A DNA stretch of 12,336 nucleotides from Flavobacterium sp. (GTDB lineage Bacteria; Bacteroidota; Bacteroidia; Flavobacteriales; Flavobacteriaceae), in contig JASLED010000015.1 of the NCBI GenBank assembly GCA_030151255.1, forward strand, positions 1 to 12,336. Reading direction: 5' to 3'. Shown piece after piece: positions 6,404 through 12,336 of the stretch. A model generated the notes under the pieces. The model was not told the origin of the DNA, did not search any database, and worked only from the letters and a program-made list of their open reading frames with translations. The position numbers and the translations under genes are program-made. How positions within the stretch are numbered: the first letter of the stretch is position 1; the number at the start of each line of letters is the position of its first letter.

Positions 6404-7148
6404 TATTTTTCTGTATTGAATTAGTAATTATTTGATATATTTCTTTTAAATTTTCGTCATTTAGTATTTCTAAATGCTTATTTATTGTATTTTGATCTCC
6501 TCTTGAGGCTGGTCCAGTTTGTGCTTCTCGTGGCGACAGTGTCATTACTTTATTAGCAGTTTCTAATATTAATGGCTTTAAAATTTCGAAAGGAATTTGG
6601 TATTGTTTGCAAATATCTTCCCCCAAAGCAAATAAATGATTGGCAAAATTATTTACAAATACGGCTGCCAAATGTATTACTTTTCGTTGTTCGGATGATA
6701 TTTTATAAACTCTTTCTGAGAAATTTAATGCTATGTTTTCAATAATAGCAAAATCTTCCAAATTATCAGCTTCTATACAAAAAGGAATTTCTGCAAAGCT
6801 TAATTCTTTTTCTTTAGAAAAAGATTGCAGCATATACATTACACCTCGCCTATTATTTTTTAAAATAGACAAAGGCATTGTACCTGAAGTATGTACAACT
6901 AATTGATTTGGAATTTTAATCTGCTCTGATACAGCTTCAATCGCATTATCGCTCACTGCAATAATAAAAATATCAGCAGGTTCTAATAAATCAATATTGT
7001 TTACCAAAGTATTTTTAGGAGCTATAGAAACCAACGAATCTATATTTCTTGCGTATATTTGTTTTATGCGTAAATCAGCACAATCTAATAAATTTAATAT
7101 TAGATGATATGCTACTTTTCCAGAGCCTAAAATTGTTATTGTAGTCAT
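6387..7148 (-). CDS. Rossmann-like and DUF2520 domain-containing protein
   Basis: A 253-residue cytoplasmic protein with an NAD(P)-binding Rossmann fold at the N-terminus, ITILGSGKVAYHLILNL (4-20), and a dehydrogenase-like VVHTSGTMPLSIL segment (83-95). The C-terminal alpha-helical domain (about 120-245, with HLAAVFVNNFANHL and LSPREAQTGPASRGD) corresponds to DUF2520, which resembles the C-terminal domain of pyrroline-5-carboxylate and 6-phosphogluconate-type dehydrogenases. I know of no established substrate. It is the first gene of a four-gene operon with kdsC, maf and mscS. Its stop overlaps the kdsC start by 17 bases, so the first two proteins are translationally coupled. The promoter lies only a few bases from its ATG. 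Confidence 0.9.
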   Translation of the reverse strand: MTTITILGSGKVAYHLILNLLDCADLRIKQIYARNIDSLVSIAPKNTLVNNIDLLEPADIFIIAVSDNAIEAVSEQIKIPNQLVVHTSGTMPLSILKNNRRGVMYMLQSFSKEKELSFAEIPFCIEADNLEDFAIIENIALNFSERVYKISSEQRKVIHLAAVFVNNFANHLFALGEDICKQYQIPFEILKPLILETANKVMTLSPREAQTGPASRGDQNTINKHLEILNDENLKEIYQIITNSIQKNNVKTL

Positions 7149-7152
7149 AGAA

Positions 7153-7180
7153 CGAAGATAAATATTTTAACTGTAAACAA
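7153..7180 (-). promoter_or_regulatory. Candidate promoter of the DUF2520-kdsC-maf-mscS operon
   Basis: On the minus strand TTG (7180-7178), 17 bases, then TATCTTCG (7160-7153), seven of eight positions of TAnnTTTG. Only four bases separate the -7 box from the ATG at 7148, so the transcript would start at or near the start codon (leaderless or nearly so). It could be spurious, but the 60-base intergenic region offers no better match. Confidence 0.4.
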
Positions 7181-7208
7181 CGCGAGAATCATTCAAATAA
7201 TTAAGAAA

Positions 7209-7580
7209 ATGACCGATATTACTACCTTACATGATATAAATCAATTGGTAAATACATTTTACGATAGAGTAGCTAAAGATGATTTGATTGGACCTATTTT
7301 CAATAAAAAGCTTGAAGGAAAATGGGATTATCATTTAGAAAAAATGTATCAATTTTGGCAAACCGTTCTGTTAGAAGAGCACACTTATTCTGGCAGGCCT
7401 TTTCCACCACATGCTCAATTACCGGTAGATGCTCAACATTTTGATCGTTGGAAAACACTTTTTAACTCAACTGTTGATGAACTTTTTGTTGGACCAAAAG
7501 CAGACGAAGCAAAATGGAGAGCAGAACAAATGGCAAAAATGTTTTTGAGTAAAATACTGCATTTCAAATCTATGATATAA
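7209..7580 (+). CDS. Group III truncated haemoglobin
   Basis: A 123-residue haem protein of the group III (P) truncated globins, like Ctb of Campylobacter jejuni, involved in handling oxygen or reactive nitrogen and oxygen species. By alignment from memory with Ctb, Tyr18 (FYDRV) is B10, His42 (WDYHLEKMYQFW) is E7, His68 (PFPPHAQLPV) is the proximal F8 ligand, and Trp81 (HFDRWKTLF) is G8. This Tyr-His-Trp pocket is the group III hallmark. The length is typical and there is no signal peptide, so it is cytoplasmic. It stands alone, divergent from the kdsC operon with 60 bases between them, and ends at a terminator shared with the converging lipoprotein gene. No clear promoter of its own is visible. 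Confidence 0.93.
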   Translation: MTDITTLHDINQLVNTFYDRVAKDDLIGPIFNKKLEGKWDYHLEKMYQFWQTVLLEEHTYSGRPFPPHAQLPVDAQHFDRWKTLFNSTVDELFVGPKADEAKWRAEQMAKMFLSKILHFKSMI

Positions 7581-7613
7581 AAAAAACCCTAAGTTAACAC
7601 TTAGGGTTTTTTT
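7581..7613. terminator. Bidirectional terminator between the globin and lipoprotein genes
   Basis: AAAAAACCCTAAG (7581-7593) pairs with CTTAGGGTTTTTT (7600-7612) around a six-base loop TTAACA. It begins directly after the globin stop codon and touches the stop codon of the minus-strand gene at 7613, with A- and T-runs on both sides. It is economical: one hairpin serves both genes. Confidence 0.9.
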
Positions 7614-9010
7614 TATATTTCTAAATTTTTATCAAAAATACTTACAAATGCTTGGTTGATTGTTCCGTCTGCATTTAGTAGCAAGCTTCGCTGAATTTTG
7701 GTAATCACCCATTTATCTCTCATATCGTTAAAATTAGTGCTTCTCAACTTTATTAAATTTGGATGTTGATACTGCTCTACTAATGAAACCCAGTCTTCAT
7801 GATCTCCATCAATACAAATAGATATAATTTGAAGATTTGGATTTGCTTCTAACAATTTTAATGCTTTATTATGGCTTGCATTTGTATAAGGCATTCCGTT
7901 CTTAGTCCAAACAAAAAGCAATGTTTTTTTATTTACCAAAGCGTTTAAATTAACATCATTTCCTTGTGTATTTACAAGCTTTACATCTGGCAAACGCTTA
8001 GCATTTTTAAGGTTTTGGATAGCTGATTGTATCTTTAAAATATCTTGTTGTTGAATACTGTCTGTAGATAATTTAAAATATTCTTCAAAAAAACGATCGT
8101 TATTATTCAAACTTTGATCTTCCAATAAATAAATAAGCGCTACATTATTTAATATAGTGTTTTTTAAACGTTGATTTTTAATTAACGTATCTACTGTATT
8201 TAATTTTATAAGTACTTTATCTAATCTAGAATTACTATCAAAAGCAATATCGGACTCATCGCTTATTGAGTTTAGCATAATTGACAAATATCTTGTAAAC
8301 GAAGAATAACGAATCATTTTTTCGTTATTGAAATCTATTCGTTGCCTAAACGAGTAATAATCGTTGGGTAATTGACTTCTAACATCTTCGTTGGTACGAA
8401 TAAAATGTGCTATTGGATAAATTTCTTTTTGACCATAAAAATGCAAATCTAATTTAGATTTTGCATACATATCAAATTCAGGATTCCAATTTATTATTGC
8501 TTTGCTTTTTAAATAATAGGTTGTTCTAGCAGCTTGTGTTGAATCAATTAAGCGCAAAAACTGATTTACGCCTAAATCATAATTTTCCAATATATTATTC
8601 TCATCCATCAAATTCTTTACAGTAAGGCTCATTAAAAAGTTGTTTTTTTCAGCACCTCGACCAGAATATATGATTGAATGATCAAAATCATTTGAATTTA
8701 AACGAAGATTTAAACTATCGTTTTTATCAAAATAGACATATTGAATTTCTGGATTCATCTTATAGATATACATTCCAGGAGTTAATGAATCAAATTTGAT
8801 AGAAAAACTATTATTATCATCTAGAAATATTGTATCTAATAAGGTGTTATCCTTATAAAACAATAAAAAATTGCAAGTTGGATTTTGAATTTCTCCTGAA
8901 AAATAAGCCGTATAGTCATTTGGTTCAAACTTCTTTTGGCAAGAAAACAAAACAAACACCAGAATAAAGAAAACATAATTCGTTTTTGTATGTAAAATGC
9001 TACTATACAT
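7613..9010 (-). CDS. Lipoprotein with a thioredoxin-like domain lacking CxxC
   Basis: A 465-residue exported lipoprotein. Residues 1-23 are a lipoprotein signal with the lipobox ending at Cys24 (LFSCQKK), with no Asp right after it. Residues about 33-110 form a beta-rich domain resembling the DUF4369-type N-terminal domain that often precedes TlpA-like modules in Bacteroidota. A long helical middle (about 115-335) follows. Residues 340-465 look like a TlpA/AhpC-TSA thioredoxin fold (LPDVKLVNTQGNDVNLNAL, then KKTLLFVWTKNGMPY at 361-375, then LLLNADGTI at 443-451). The WCxxC position reads NGMPY (371-375), so both cysteines are missing, and the cis-proline region reads KIQRS instead of a VPT-type motif. 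It therefore cannot be a normal disulfide reductase. A binding or structural role is possible but unproven. It has its own promoter and terminator. Confidence 0.8.
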   Translation of the reverse strand: MYSSILHTKTNYVFFILVFVLFSCQKKFEPNDYTAYFSGEIQNPTCNFLLFYKDNTLLDTIFLDDNNSFSIKFDSLTPGMYIYKMNPEIQYVYFDKNDSLNLRLNSNDFDHSIIYSGRGAEKNNFLMSLTVKNLMDENNILENYDLGVNQFLRLIDSTQAARTTYYLKSKAIINWNPEFDMYAKSKLDLHFYGQKEIYPIAHFIRTNEDVRSQLPNDYYSFRQRIDFNNEKMIRYSSFTRYLSIMLNSISDESDIAFDSNSRLDKVLIKLNTVDTLIKNQRLKNTILNNVALIYLLEDQSLNNNDRFFEEYFKLSTDSIQQQDILKIQSAIQNLKNAKRLPDVKLVNTQGNDVNLNALVNKKTLLFVWTKNGMPYTNASHNKALKLLEANPNLQIISICIDGDHEDWVSLVEQYQHPNLIKLRSTNFNDMRDKWVITKIQRSLLLNADGTINQAFVSIFDKNLEI

Positions 9011-9056
9011 CTTGTTATAGGTAAATAATGTAATTAGATAATTTTAGGGACAAAAA

Positions 9057-9082
9057 CAAATGTAACTTTTAGGATTACGCAA
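9057..9082 (-). promoter_or_regulatory. Candidate promoter of the thioredoxin-like lipoprotein gene
   Basis: TACATTTG (9064-9057, minus strand) is an exact TAnnTTTG match. The nearest TTG (9082-9080) is only 15 bases upstream, slightly short for the consensus. The leader would be roughly 40 bases. Confidence 0.5.
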
Positions 9083-9173
9083 ACATGTTAAGGTAAGGTT
9101 AAATTACGTAATTCAAAATGAAAATAAATAACGCAACAATAAAGATTTTATTGTGTTGTATATTAAAATAATT

Positions 9174-9202
9174 TTTGTTTGCCCTTTTTTAGCACAAACA
9201 AA
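9174..9202 (-). terminator. Candidate terminator of the lysR-type gene
   Basis: On the minus strand TTTGTTTGT (9202-9194) pairs with GCAAACAAA (9182-9174), including one G-U pair, around an 11-base loop. AATTATTTT follows as a weak T-rich tail. It starts 21 bases after the stop codon of the regulator gene. A second, bulged hairpin (CAACAATAAA/TTTATTGTGTTG, about 9134-9158) lies just beyond and may act as a backup. Confidence 0.45.
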
Positions 9203-9223
9203 CTTTAAAAAACACGTCTGAAA

Positions 9224-10126
9224 TTACAAATTCCACTTTCTTTTAAGCAAATTTTCCAATTGAGTAATTTCTTCCAAATACATTGTTTTTTTTCTTGAAC
9301 CAAAATAAAGCGTATTTTCTAGCGGTTTTACTCCTTCCCAAACTTGCTTTATCTCTCCTGTGGCAATATTTTCCTTGCATAAAAAATCGGGCACTATAGC
9401 ATACCCTACTCCATTGCTTAAACAACGAATGATTGAACTAATATTTGGCACAATAAAATTTGGACTAAAATCTGGATGTTGCATAAAATGAGTTACCCAA
9501 AAATTCTTTAAATGCTCCATATCTGCTGCTGTACTATACCACAATTGTTGTTTTAATAAGTTTGAAGCTTCGGTTATATCTTTGATTGCTAACAATTGTT
9601 CTAATTTTGCTGTATCCGTTTTACTTCCAGCAATTAAAATCAAGCGTTCTTTGGAAAAAGGTTTATACTCTAAATTAGGCTGATTTCCTTTTTGAGGTGT
9701 AATAATTAAATCTAACAAGCCATTATCTAAATCTTGTTGCATTTTCGGATAATCGCCAAACTTAATAATTAAATTAAAAGGCAACTGTGCAATATGTTCT
9801 TCTAATGTATATTGAAATGTTTCAAAACACATTCCTACACTAATTGTAGTTCGTTCTTCTTGTGAGCGTTTATGAAAATGTTGTTCTGCAGTTTCCATTT
9901 TATTCAATGGATCTACAATACAATTATACAATATTTTTCCCTTTTCTGTAGGAACCATTTTCCTCGGAGATCGATCAAACAGTTTATAACCAGTATAAGC
10001 TTCTAACGAATTGAGATGTAAGCTAACTCCTGGCTGAGAAATAAATAATTCCTGAGCAGCAGCAGACAATGTTCCTGTTTCATAAATTGCCTTAAAAGTT
10101 CGAACCCATTCTAAATTCCAGCGCAT
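9224..10126 (-). CDS. LysR family transcriptional regulator
   Basis: A 300-residue DNA-binding regulator of standard LysR length. The N-terminal winged helix-turn-helix (about 3-62) contains LSAAAQELFISQPGVSLHLN (20-39) and LEAYTGYKLFDRSPRKMVPT (41-60), the usual LysR signature ending in LF-R. Residues about 90-290 form the LysR substrate-binding domain, with LIITPQKG and GVGYAIVPDFL recognisable. It is divergent from the MdaB-like gene with 150 bases between the start codons, an arrangement in which LysR proteins typically control both genes. The inducer is unknown. A quinone or other electrophile is a reasonable guess from the neighbour's likely function. Confidence 0.93.
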   Translation of the reverse strand: MRWNLEWVRTFKAIYETGTLSAAAQELFISQPGVSLHLNSLEAYTGYKLFDRSPRKMVPTEKGKILYNCIVDPLNKMETAEQHFHKRSQEERTTISVGMCFETFQYTLEEHIAQLPFNLIIKFGDYPKMQQDLDNGLLDLIITPQKGNQPNLEYKPFSKERLILIAGSKTDTAKLEQLLAIKDITEASNLLKQQLWYSTAADMEHLKNFWVTHFMQHPDFSPNFIVPNISSIIRCLSNGVGYAIVPDFLCKENIATGEIKQVWEGVKPLENTLYFGSRKKTMYLEEITQLENLLKRKWNL

Positions 10127-10146
10127 ATCTACTTAATTTTACAATA

Positions 10147-10154
10147 CAAAATTA
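10147..10154 (-). promoter_or_regulatory. -7 element of the lysR-type gene
   Basis: TAATTTTG on the minus strand matches TAnnTTTG exactly, 20 bases upstream of the ATG at 10126. No TTG is found at the right spacing, so the promoter may be intrinsically weak, as for many autoregulated LysR genes. Confidence 0.4.
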
Positions 10155-10193
10155 CAATTTTTAATAAATACATTTCACCTTAAACTATCATAA

Positions 10194-10260
10194 TTATAAT
10201 ACATTGCTATTATTCAACTTATTTTTATAATACATAAATCTATTTGAAATTTGTATCATA
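10194..10260. promoter_or_regulatory. Candidate operator region between the lysR-type gene and mdaB
   Basis: TTATAATACAT occurs at 10194-10204 and again at 10225-10235, exactly 31 bases (about three helical turns) apart, on the mdaB side of the intergenic region. An inverted near-copy, TGTATCATA (10252-10260), sits 17 bases before the mdaB ATG. Same-face repeats upstream of the target promoter fit tandem LysR dimer binding. The AT-rich background makes chance repeats possible, and no textbook T-N11-A palindrome stands out. Confidence 0.4.
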
Positions 10261-10276
10261 AATAAAAATAACAAAA

Positions 10277-10909
10277 ATGAAAAATGTATATATCATAAAT
10301 GGAGGGCAAACTTTTGCTCATTCAGGCGGTTTATTCAATAATACTTTAACTTATTGGACCCAGCAAACCTTAATTGATTTAGGCTATTCTGTACGCTCAA
10401 CCAATATTAATGACAAATATGTACCTGAGCAAGAAGTTGAACATTTTAAATGGGCTGATATCATTATATATCACACTCCAATATGGTGGTTTCAAGTGCC
10501 ATATAAATTAAAGCAATACATTGACCAAGTTTTTACGGCTGGCCATAACAACGGAATTTATGCTAGCGATGGCCGAACAAGATCAAATCCTGATATTAAT
10601 TACGGTACAGGAGGTTTAATGCAGGGCAAATATTATATGGTTACAAGTTCTTGGAATGCTCCTGAAACTGCATTTACCTTAGATGGTGAATTTTTTGATC
10701 AACATTCTCCTGATGAAGGCATATTATTTGGCTTTCACAAAATGAATCAATTTGTAGGATTGAAACGTATTGACGGATTCCATTTTCATGATTTAGAGAA
10801 AAACTGTACAGAAATAAGAATAACAACTTACAAACAAAATTATATCCAACACCTAAAAAAGGAAGCCTACAGAATCCGATGGTCAGTTTCATCCGAAACC
10901 AATGGTTAA
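10277..10909 (+). CDS. mdaB: MdaB-like NAD(P)H quinone oxidoreductase with an altered C-terminus
   Basis: A cytoplasmic flavodoxin-fold FAD-dependent quinone reductase of the MdaB (modulator of drug activity B) / KefF-like family, which reduces quinones by two electrons and so limits redox cycling. Features are INGGQTFAHSGGLFN (7-21) for flavin phosphate binding, DIIIYHTPIWWFQVPYKLKQ (61-80), GRTRSNPDINYGTGGLMQGKYYMVTSSWNAP (99-129) and FGFHKMNQFVGLK (151-163). All are family hallmarks. Homologues normally end soon after the helix corresponding to NYIQHLKK (188-195). Here 15 extra residues (EAYRIRWSVSSETNG) follow, encoded by DNA of about 43% GC (26 of 60 bases at 10861-10920) against about 23% in the preceding 60, and containing IS21-like repeats. 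The tail is therefore probably acquired, while the catalytic core looks intact. The LysR gene opposite is its likely regulator. Confidence 0.88.
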   Translation: MKNVYIINGGQTFAHSGGLFNNTLTYWTQQTLIDLGYSVRSTNINDKYVPEQEVEHFKWADIIIYHTPIWWFQVPYKLKQYIDQVFTAGHNNGIYASDGRTRSNPDINYGTGGLMQGKYYMVTSSWNAPETAFTLDGEFFDQHSPDEGILFGFHKMNQFVGLKRIDGFHFHDLEKNCTEIRITTYKQNYIQHLKKEAYRIRWSVSSETNG

Positions 10910-10942
10910 TTTACACTGGAAGTAGGTGATCAATTTGACTAT
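10861..10942 (+). mobile_element. Degenerate IS21-like terminal-repeat array fused to the 3' end of mdaB
   Basis: Three related units occur in register: ATGGTCAGTTTCATCCGAAA (from 10879), ATGGTTAATTTACACTGGAA (from 10902) and GTGATCAATTTGAC (from 10926), spaced 23 and 24 bases apart. They resemble the GGTCA-TTT-CCGGAA units at 91-140 (25-base spacing) in sequence, orientation and period, but are more diverged. They begin inside the mdaB frame, encode its last ten residues and supply its stop codon. No transposase remains. The best reading is a solo, decayed IS end joined to mdaB by an insertion followed by a deletion. The IS21 assignment is from motif memory. Confidence 0.5.
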
Positions 10943-10991
10943 TTTTTCCATTTTATCGCTAAAATAAAAATACAATCTATTCTATAAACTA

Positions 10992-11020
10992 AAAACGCCA
11001 GGCTTACAGCTTGGCGTTTT
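10992..11020. terminator. Strong bidirectional terminator after mdaB
   Basis: AAAACGCCAGGC (10992-11003) pairs along all 12 positions (one G-U) with GCTTGGCGTTTT (11009-11020) around the loop TTACA, followed by T-runs (TTTTTAGTTTTT). The A-run on the left lets it also stop minus-strand transcription from the lipoprotein gene ending at 11027. Confidence 0.9.
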
Positions 11021-11026
11021 TAGTTT

Positions 11027-11440
11027 TTAATGGCACTCTGAATGCAAATCCGAGCGATCGGGTAAATCAATTCCGATATTTTTTGTTTTCAAAGTTTCAT
11101 AGAAACTGATAGAGTCCATTGGATTTATTGAATTACCTTTCATTTTTTTATCTATTATCCAATATTTATTAAGTTTATCTTTTTTTCTTCCTGTAATTTC
11201 ATCTACCTCTTGTGATTTAGCAATAATATATCGGTCATTGAATTCATATTCTAAGACAATTGGCGGAACTATTTCAATTCCAGAACCTATATACTCATCA
11301 TCATTATGATATATAATTGTTTGTGGAGTATCCTGAATAAATCTATAATTATTTCCTAAATCTATACTATTGTCCGTACGGATAAAAACACAAGATTGAA
11401 TAAAAGAAATAATAAAAAAAATGATTGTTAGTTTTTTCAT
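11027..11440 (-). CDS. Small lipoprotein, candidate immunity partner of the Rhs tip
   Basis: A 137-residue protein with a lipoprotein signal (1-16) and lipobox Cys17 (FIQSCVFI). The mature part has NNYRFIQDTPQTIIY (29-43), EYEFNDRYIIAKSQEVDEIT (64-83) and NKYWIIDKK (91-99), a pattern of the YIIAK...YWIID type found in small uncharacterised lipoproteins, possibly DUF3997-like. That name is a guess from memory. The start codon lies two bases after the stop of the Rhs tip, so the two were expressed together, the position usually taken by an immunity gene in polymorphic toxin loci. A membrane-anchored immunity protein would suit a toxin acting in the periplasm or envelope, but no toxin activity is recognisable, so this is inference. 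The frame is intact. Confidence 0.65.
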   Translation of the reverse strand: MKKLTIIFFIISFIQSCVFIRTDNSIDLGNNYRFIQDTPQTIIYHNDDEYIGSGIEIVPPIVLEYEFNDRYIIAKSQEVDEITGRKKDKLNKYWIIDKKMKGNSINPMDSISFYETLKTKNIGIDLPDRSDLHSECH

Positions 11441-11442
11441 TG

Positions 11443-11958
11443 TTATTTCGTTTTAATTTTACCTGTTCCATAAATAAAAACTCTAAATCCGTGGGAATCA
11501 TTAATACCAGTTCGTTCTCTTTCAAAATAAATCAACTTATCCCTTTTACTCTCTGGTAAGAAACCACTATTTCTACGAGCCGCTGGGAAATTATGATAAT
11601 CCCAATCATAATCATCATAGAATAGTTTAACAGCCCCAGATCTTGAGTCTAACAATTGCATTTGTGTGTTTCCTAAAGCGTAAGTTGCATCTCTTGAAGA
11701 ACTGCTGAACCAATCAACAAAATCGAACAAATTAACGTTCCCTTTTTGCCCTTCTCTAAGTCCAATGTTTTTGACACTTAATTTTCCAAAATTCAATTTA
11801 GAAGCATCTAAATAAAGTGAGTTATCCAGAGTTATATTATTGGGTAAAGTATTAGGGTGAGCTTTTGCCCAATCAATTCCTTCACTTCGGGTTACAACTC
11901 CATCCCAATCAGGTCTATTTTTCAAACCTTCTATATGTGAAAGTAATTTATCTCGACC
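11443..11958 (-). pseudogene. C-terminal variable tip of an Rhs protein, cut off by an in-frame TGA
   Basis: This stretch is in the same frame as the Rhs core fragment at 11959-12216 and would continue it as GRDKLLSHIEGLKNRPDWDG after the TGA. It has 171 sense codons. Notable motifs are LYLDASKLNFGKLSVKN, NVNLFDFVDWFSSSSRDATY, ALGNTQMQLLD, AVKLFYDDYDWDYHN and the C-terminal HGFRVFIYGTGKIK. I associate this pattern with the variable tips of flavobacterial Rhs proteins but cannot name an activity. The only upstream restart without a stop is a TTG at 11925 with no supporting signal, so it is probably untranslated unless the TGA is read through or translation reinitiates. The reading frame beyond the TGA has not decayed further, which suggests a recent loss. 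Confidence 0.7.
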
Positions 11959-12216
11959 TCATTCTTTTAATCCTTTTGCTCCCAAATTATGACTTAATGC
12001 CTCCTTGTGGGACATACCTTGCGTGAAGTTTTCTTTATTCATTACAATAGCTTTCCCTTGTAAACCTTCATTATCTGTCCCTAAAAAATTCGCATCAGGA
12101 TCATAAATAGGAGCTGCACTCATCCCCGTTGGATCAACGAACATAATAGGGTTGTTACCCACATAAGCATACGGCTCCATAGTTTGCTCTGCCAGCGGAT
12201 CTACACTTATCCATAT
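11959..12216 (-). pseudogene. Rhs/YD-repeat core fragment (end of the Rhs core domain)
   Basis: The frame reads WISVDPLAEQTMEPYAYVGN (from 12213), then NPIMFVDPTGM, the conserved end of the Rhs-associated core domain (VDPLAE...PYAY-GNNP...DPTGM). It is followed by YDPDANFLGTDNEGLQGKAIVMNKENFTQGMSHKEAL, a linker typical of Bacteroidota Rhs tips. A TAG at 12217-12219 lies just upstream in frame, and the thousands of bases of YD repeats that should precede are absent, so only the last part of the core remains. It ends at TGA (11961-11959) in the same frame as the tip. Translation from ATG 12180 would give a 73-residue peptide. It is either a displaced orphan tip or what was left after deletion of the main gene. 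Confidence 0.8.
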
Positions 12217-12275
12217 CTACTCAACTTTCAGCTCGCACGTCACGCAATCTCACAAAGAACGCTTACTTCTAATTT

Positions 12276-12308
12276 CAAATATAATCCTTTTTGTTCCAAT
12301 TTTAACAA
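12276..12308 (-). promoter_or_regulatory. Candidate promoter upstream of the orphan Rhs tip
   Basis: On the minus strand TTG (12308-12306), 22 bases, then TATATTTG (12283-12276), an exact TAnnTTTG match. It could drive the Rhs fragment and the lipoprotein gene as one transcript. The AT-rich context makes chance matches fairly likely. No gene is visible in the remaining bases up to 12336. Confidence 0.35.
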
Positions 12309-12336
12309 TATTATTTTTTCAATTGAAAGAAAAAAA

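Noticed and set aside
9243..9425. Minus-strand open frame of 60 codons
   Set aside because: Alternative frame within the LysR substrate-binding domain. The LysR frame is intact and complete.
10674..10892. Minus-strand open frame of 72 codons
   Set aside because: Antisense to mdaB and running into the IS-like repeats, with no family resemblance.
11959..11961. TGA as a selenocysteine or recoded codon within the Rhs protein
   Set aside because: No SECIS-like hairpin is evident right after the codon, Rhs tips are not selenoproteins, and Flavobacteriaceae use TGA as stop. A nonsense mutation is simpler.

Overview
This looks like a chromosomal segment from a member of the Flavobacteriaceae (Bacteroidota). 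The DNA is very AT-rich. Promoters fit the Bacteroidota form TTG-N17-23-TAnnTTTG rather than -35/-10. Genes lack clear Shine-Dalgarno sequences. The tmRNA at the left end encodes the tag GENNYALAA, which is typical of Flavobacterium-like organisms. No ribosomal RNA, ordinary tRNA, CRISPR array or intact transposase gene was found.

Layout. Positions 1-485 hold no gene but include the decayed end of an IS21-like element (about 91-140). A terminator (486-526) and the ssrA tmRNA gene (533-928, minus) follow, with a consensus promoter. Divergent from ssrA is a saccharopine/alanine dehydrogenase-like oxidoreductase (1092-2297, plus), which ends at a perfect 38-base palindromic terminator shared with the converging NADPH-dependent FMN reductase (2395-2934, minus). 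Next come a secreted protein with two META domains and an outer-membrane beta-barrel protein (3009-4471, minus).

The centre is a tight four-gene minus-strand operon (7148 down to 4753): a Rossmann/DUF2520 protein, a KdsC-type phosphatase, Maf nucleotide pyrophosphatase and a small MscS-type channel. Neighbouring genes overlap or lie within a few bases of each other. Divergent from it is a group III truncated haemoglobin (7209-7580, plus), which shares a bidirectional terminator with a converging lipoprotein carrying a thioredoxin-like domain that has lost its CxxC motif (7613-9010, minus). A LysR regulator (9224-10126, minus) is divergent from an MdaB-like quinone reductase (10277-10909, plus), a classic regulator-target arrangement with repeated elements in the shared intergenic region.

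The right end is accessory and decayed. The last residues of MdaB and the DNA after them read as a degenerate IS21-like terminal-repeat array, so the native 3' end of mdaB has probably been replaced. Beyond a strong bidirectional terminator lie a small lipoprotein (11027-11440) and, two bases upstream of it, the detached C-terminal tip of an Rhs/YD-repeat polymorphic toxin (about 12216 down to 11443). The tip is interrupted by an in-frame TGA and lacks the rest of the Rhs protein. This is the most interesting part of the window: an orphan toxin-tip/immunity-like pair in the process of decay.
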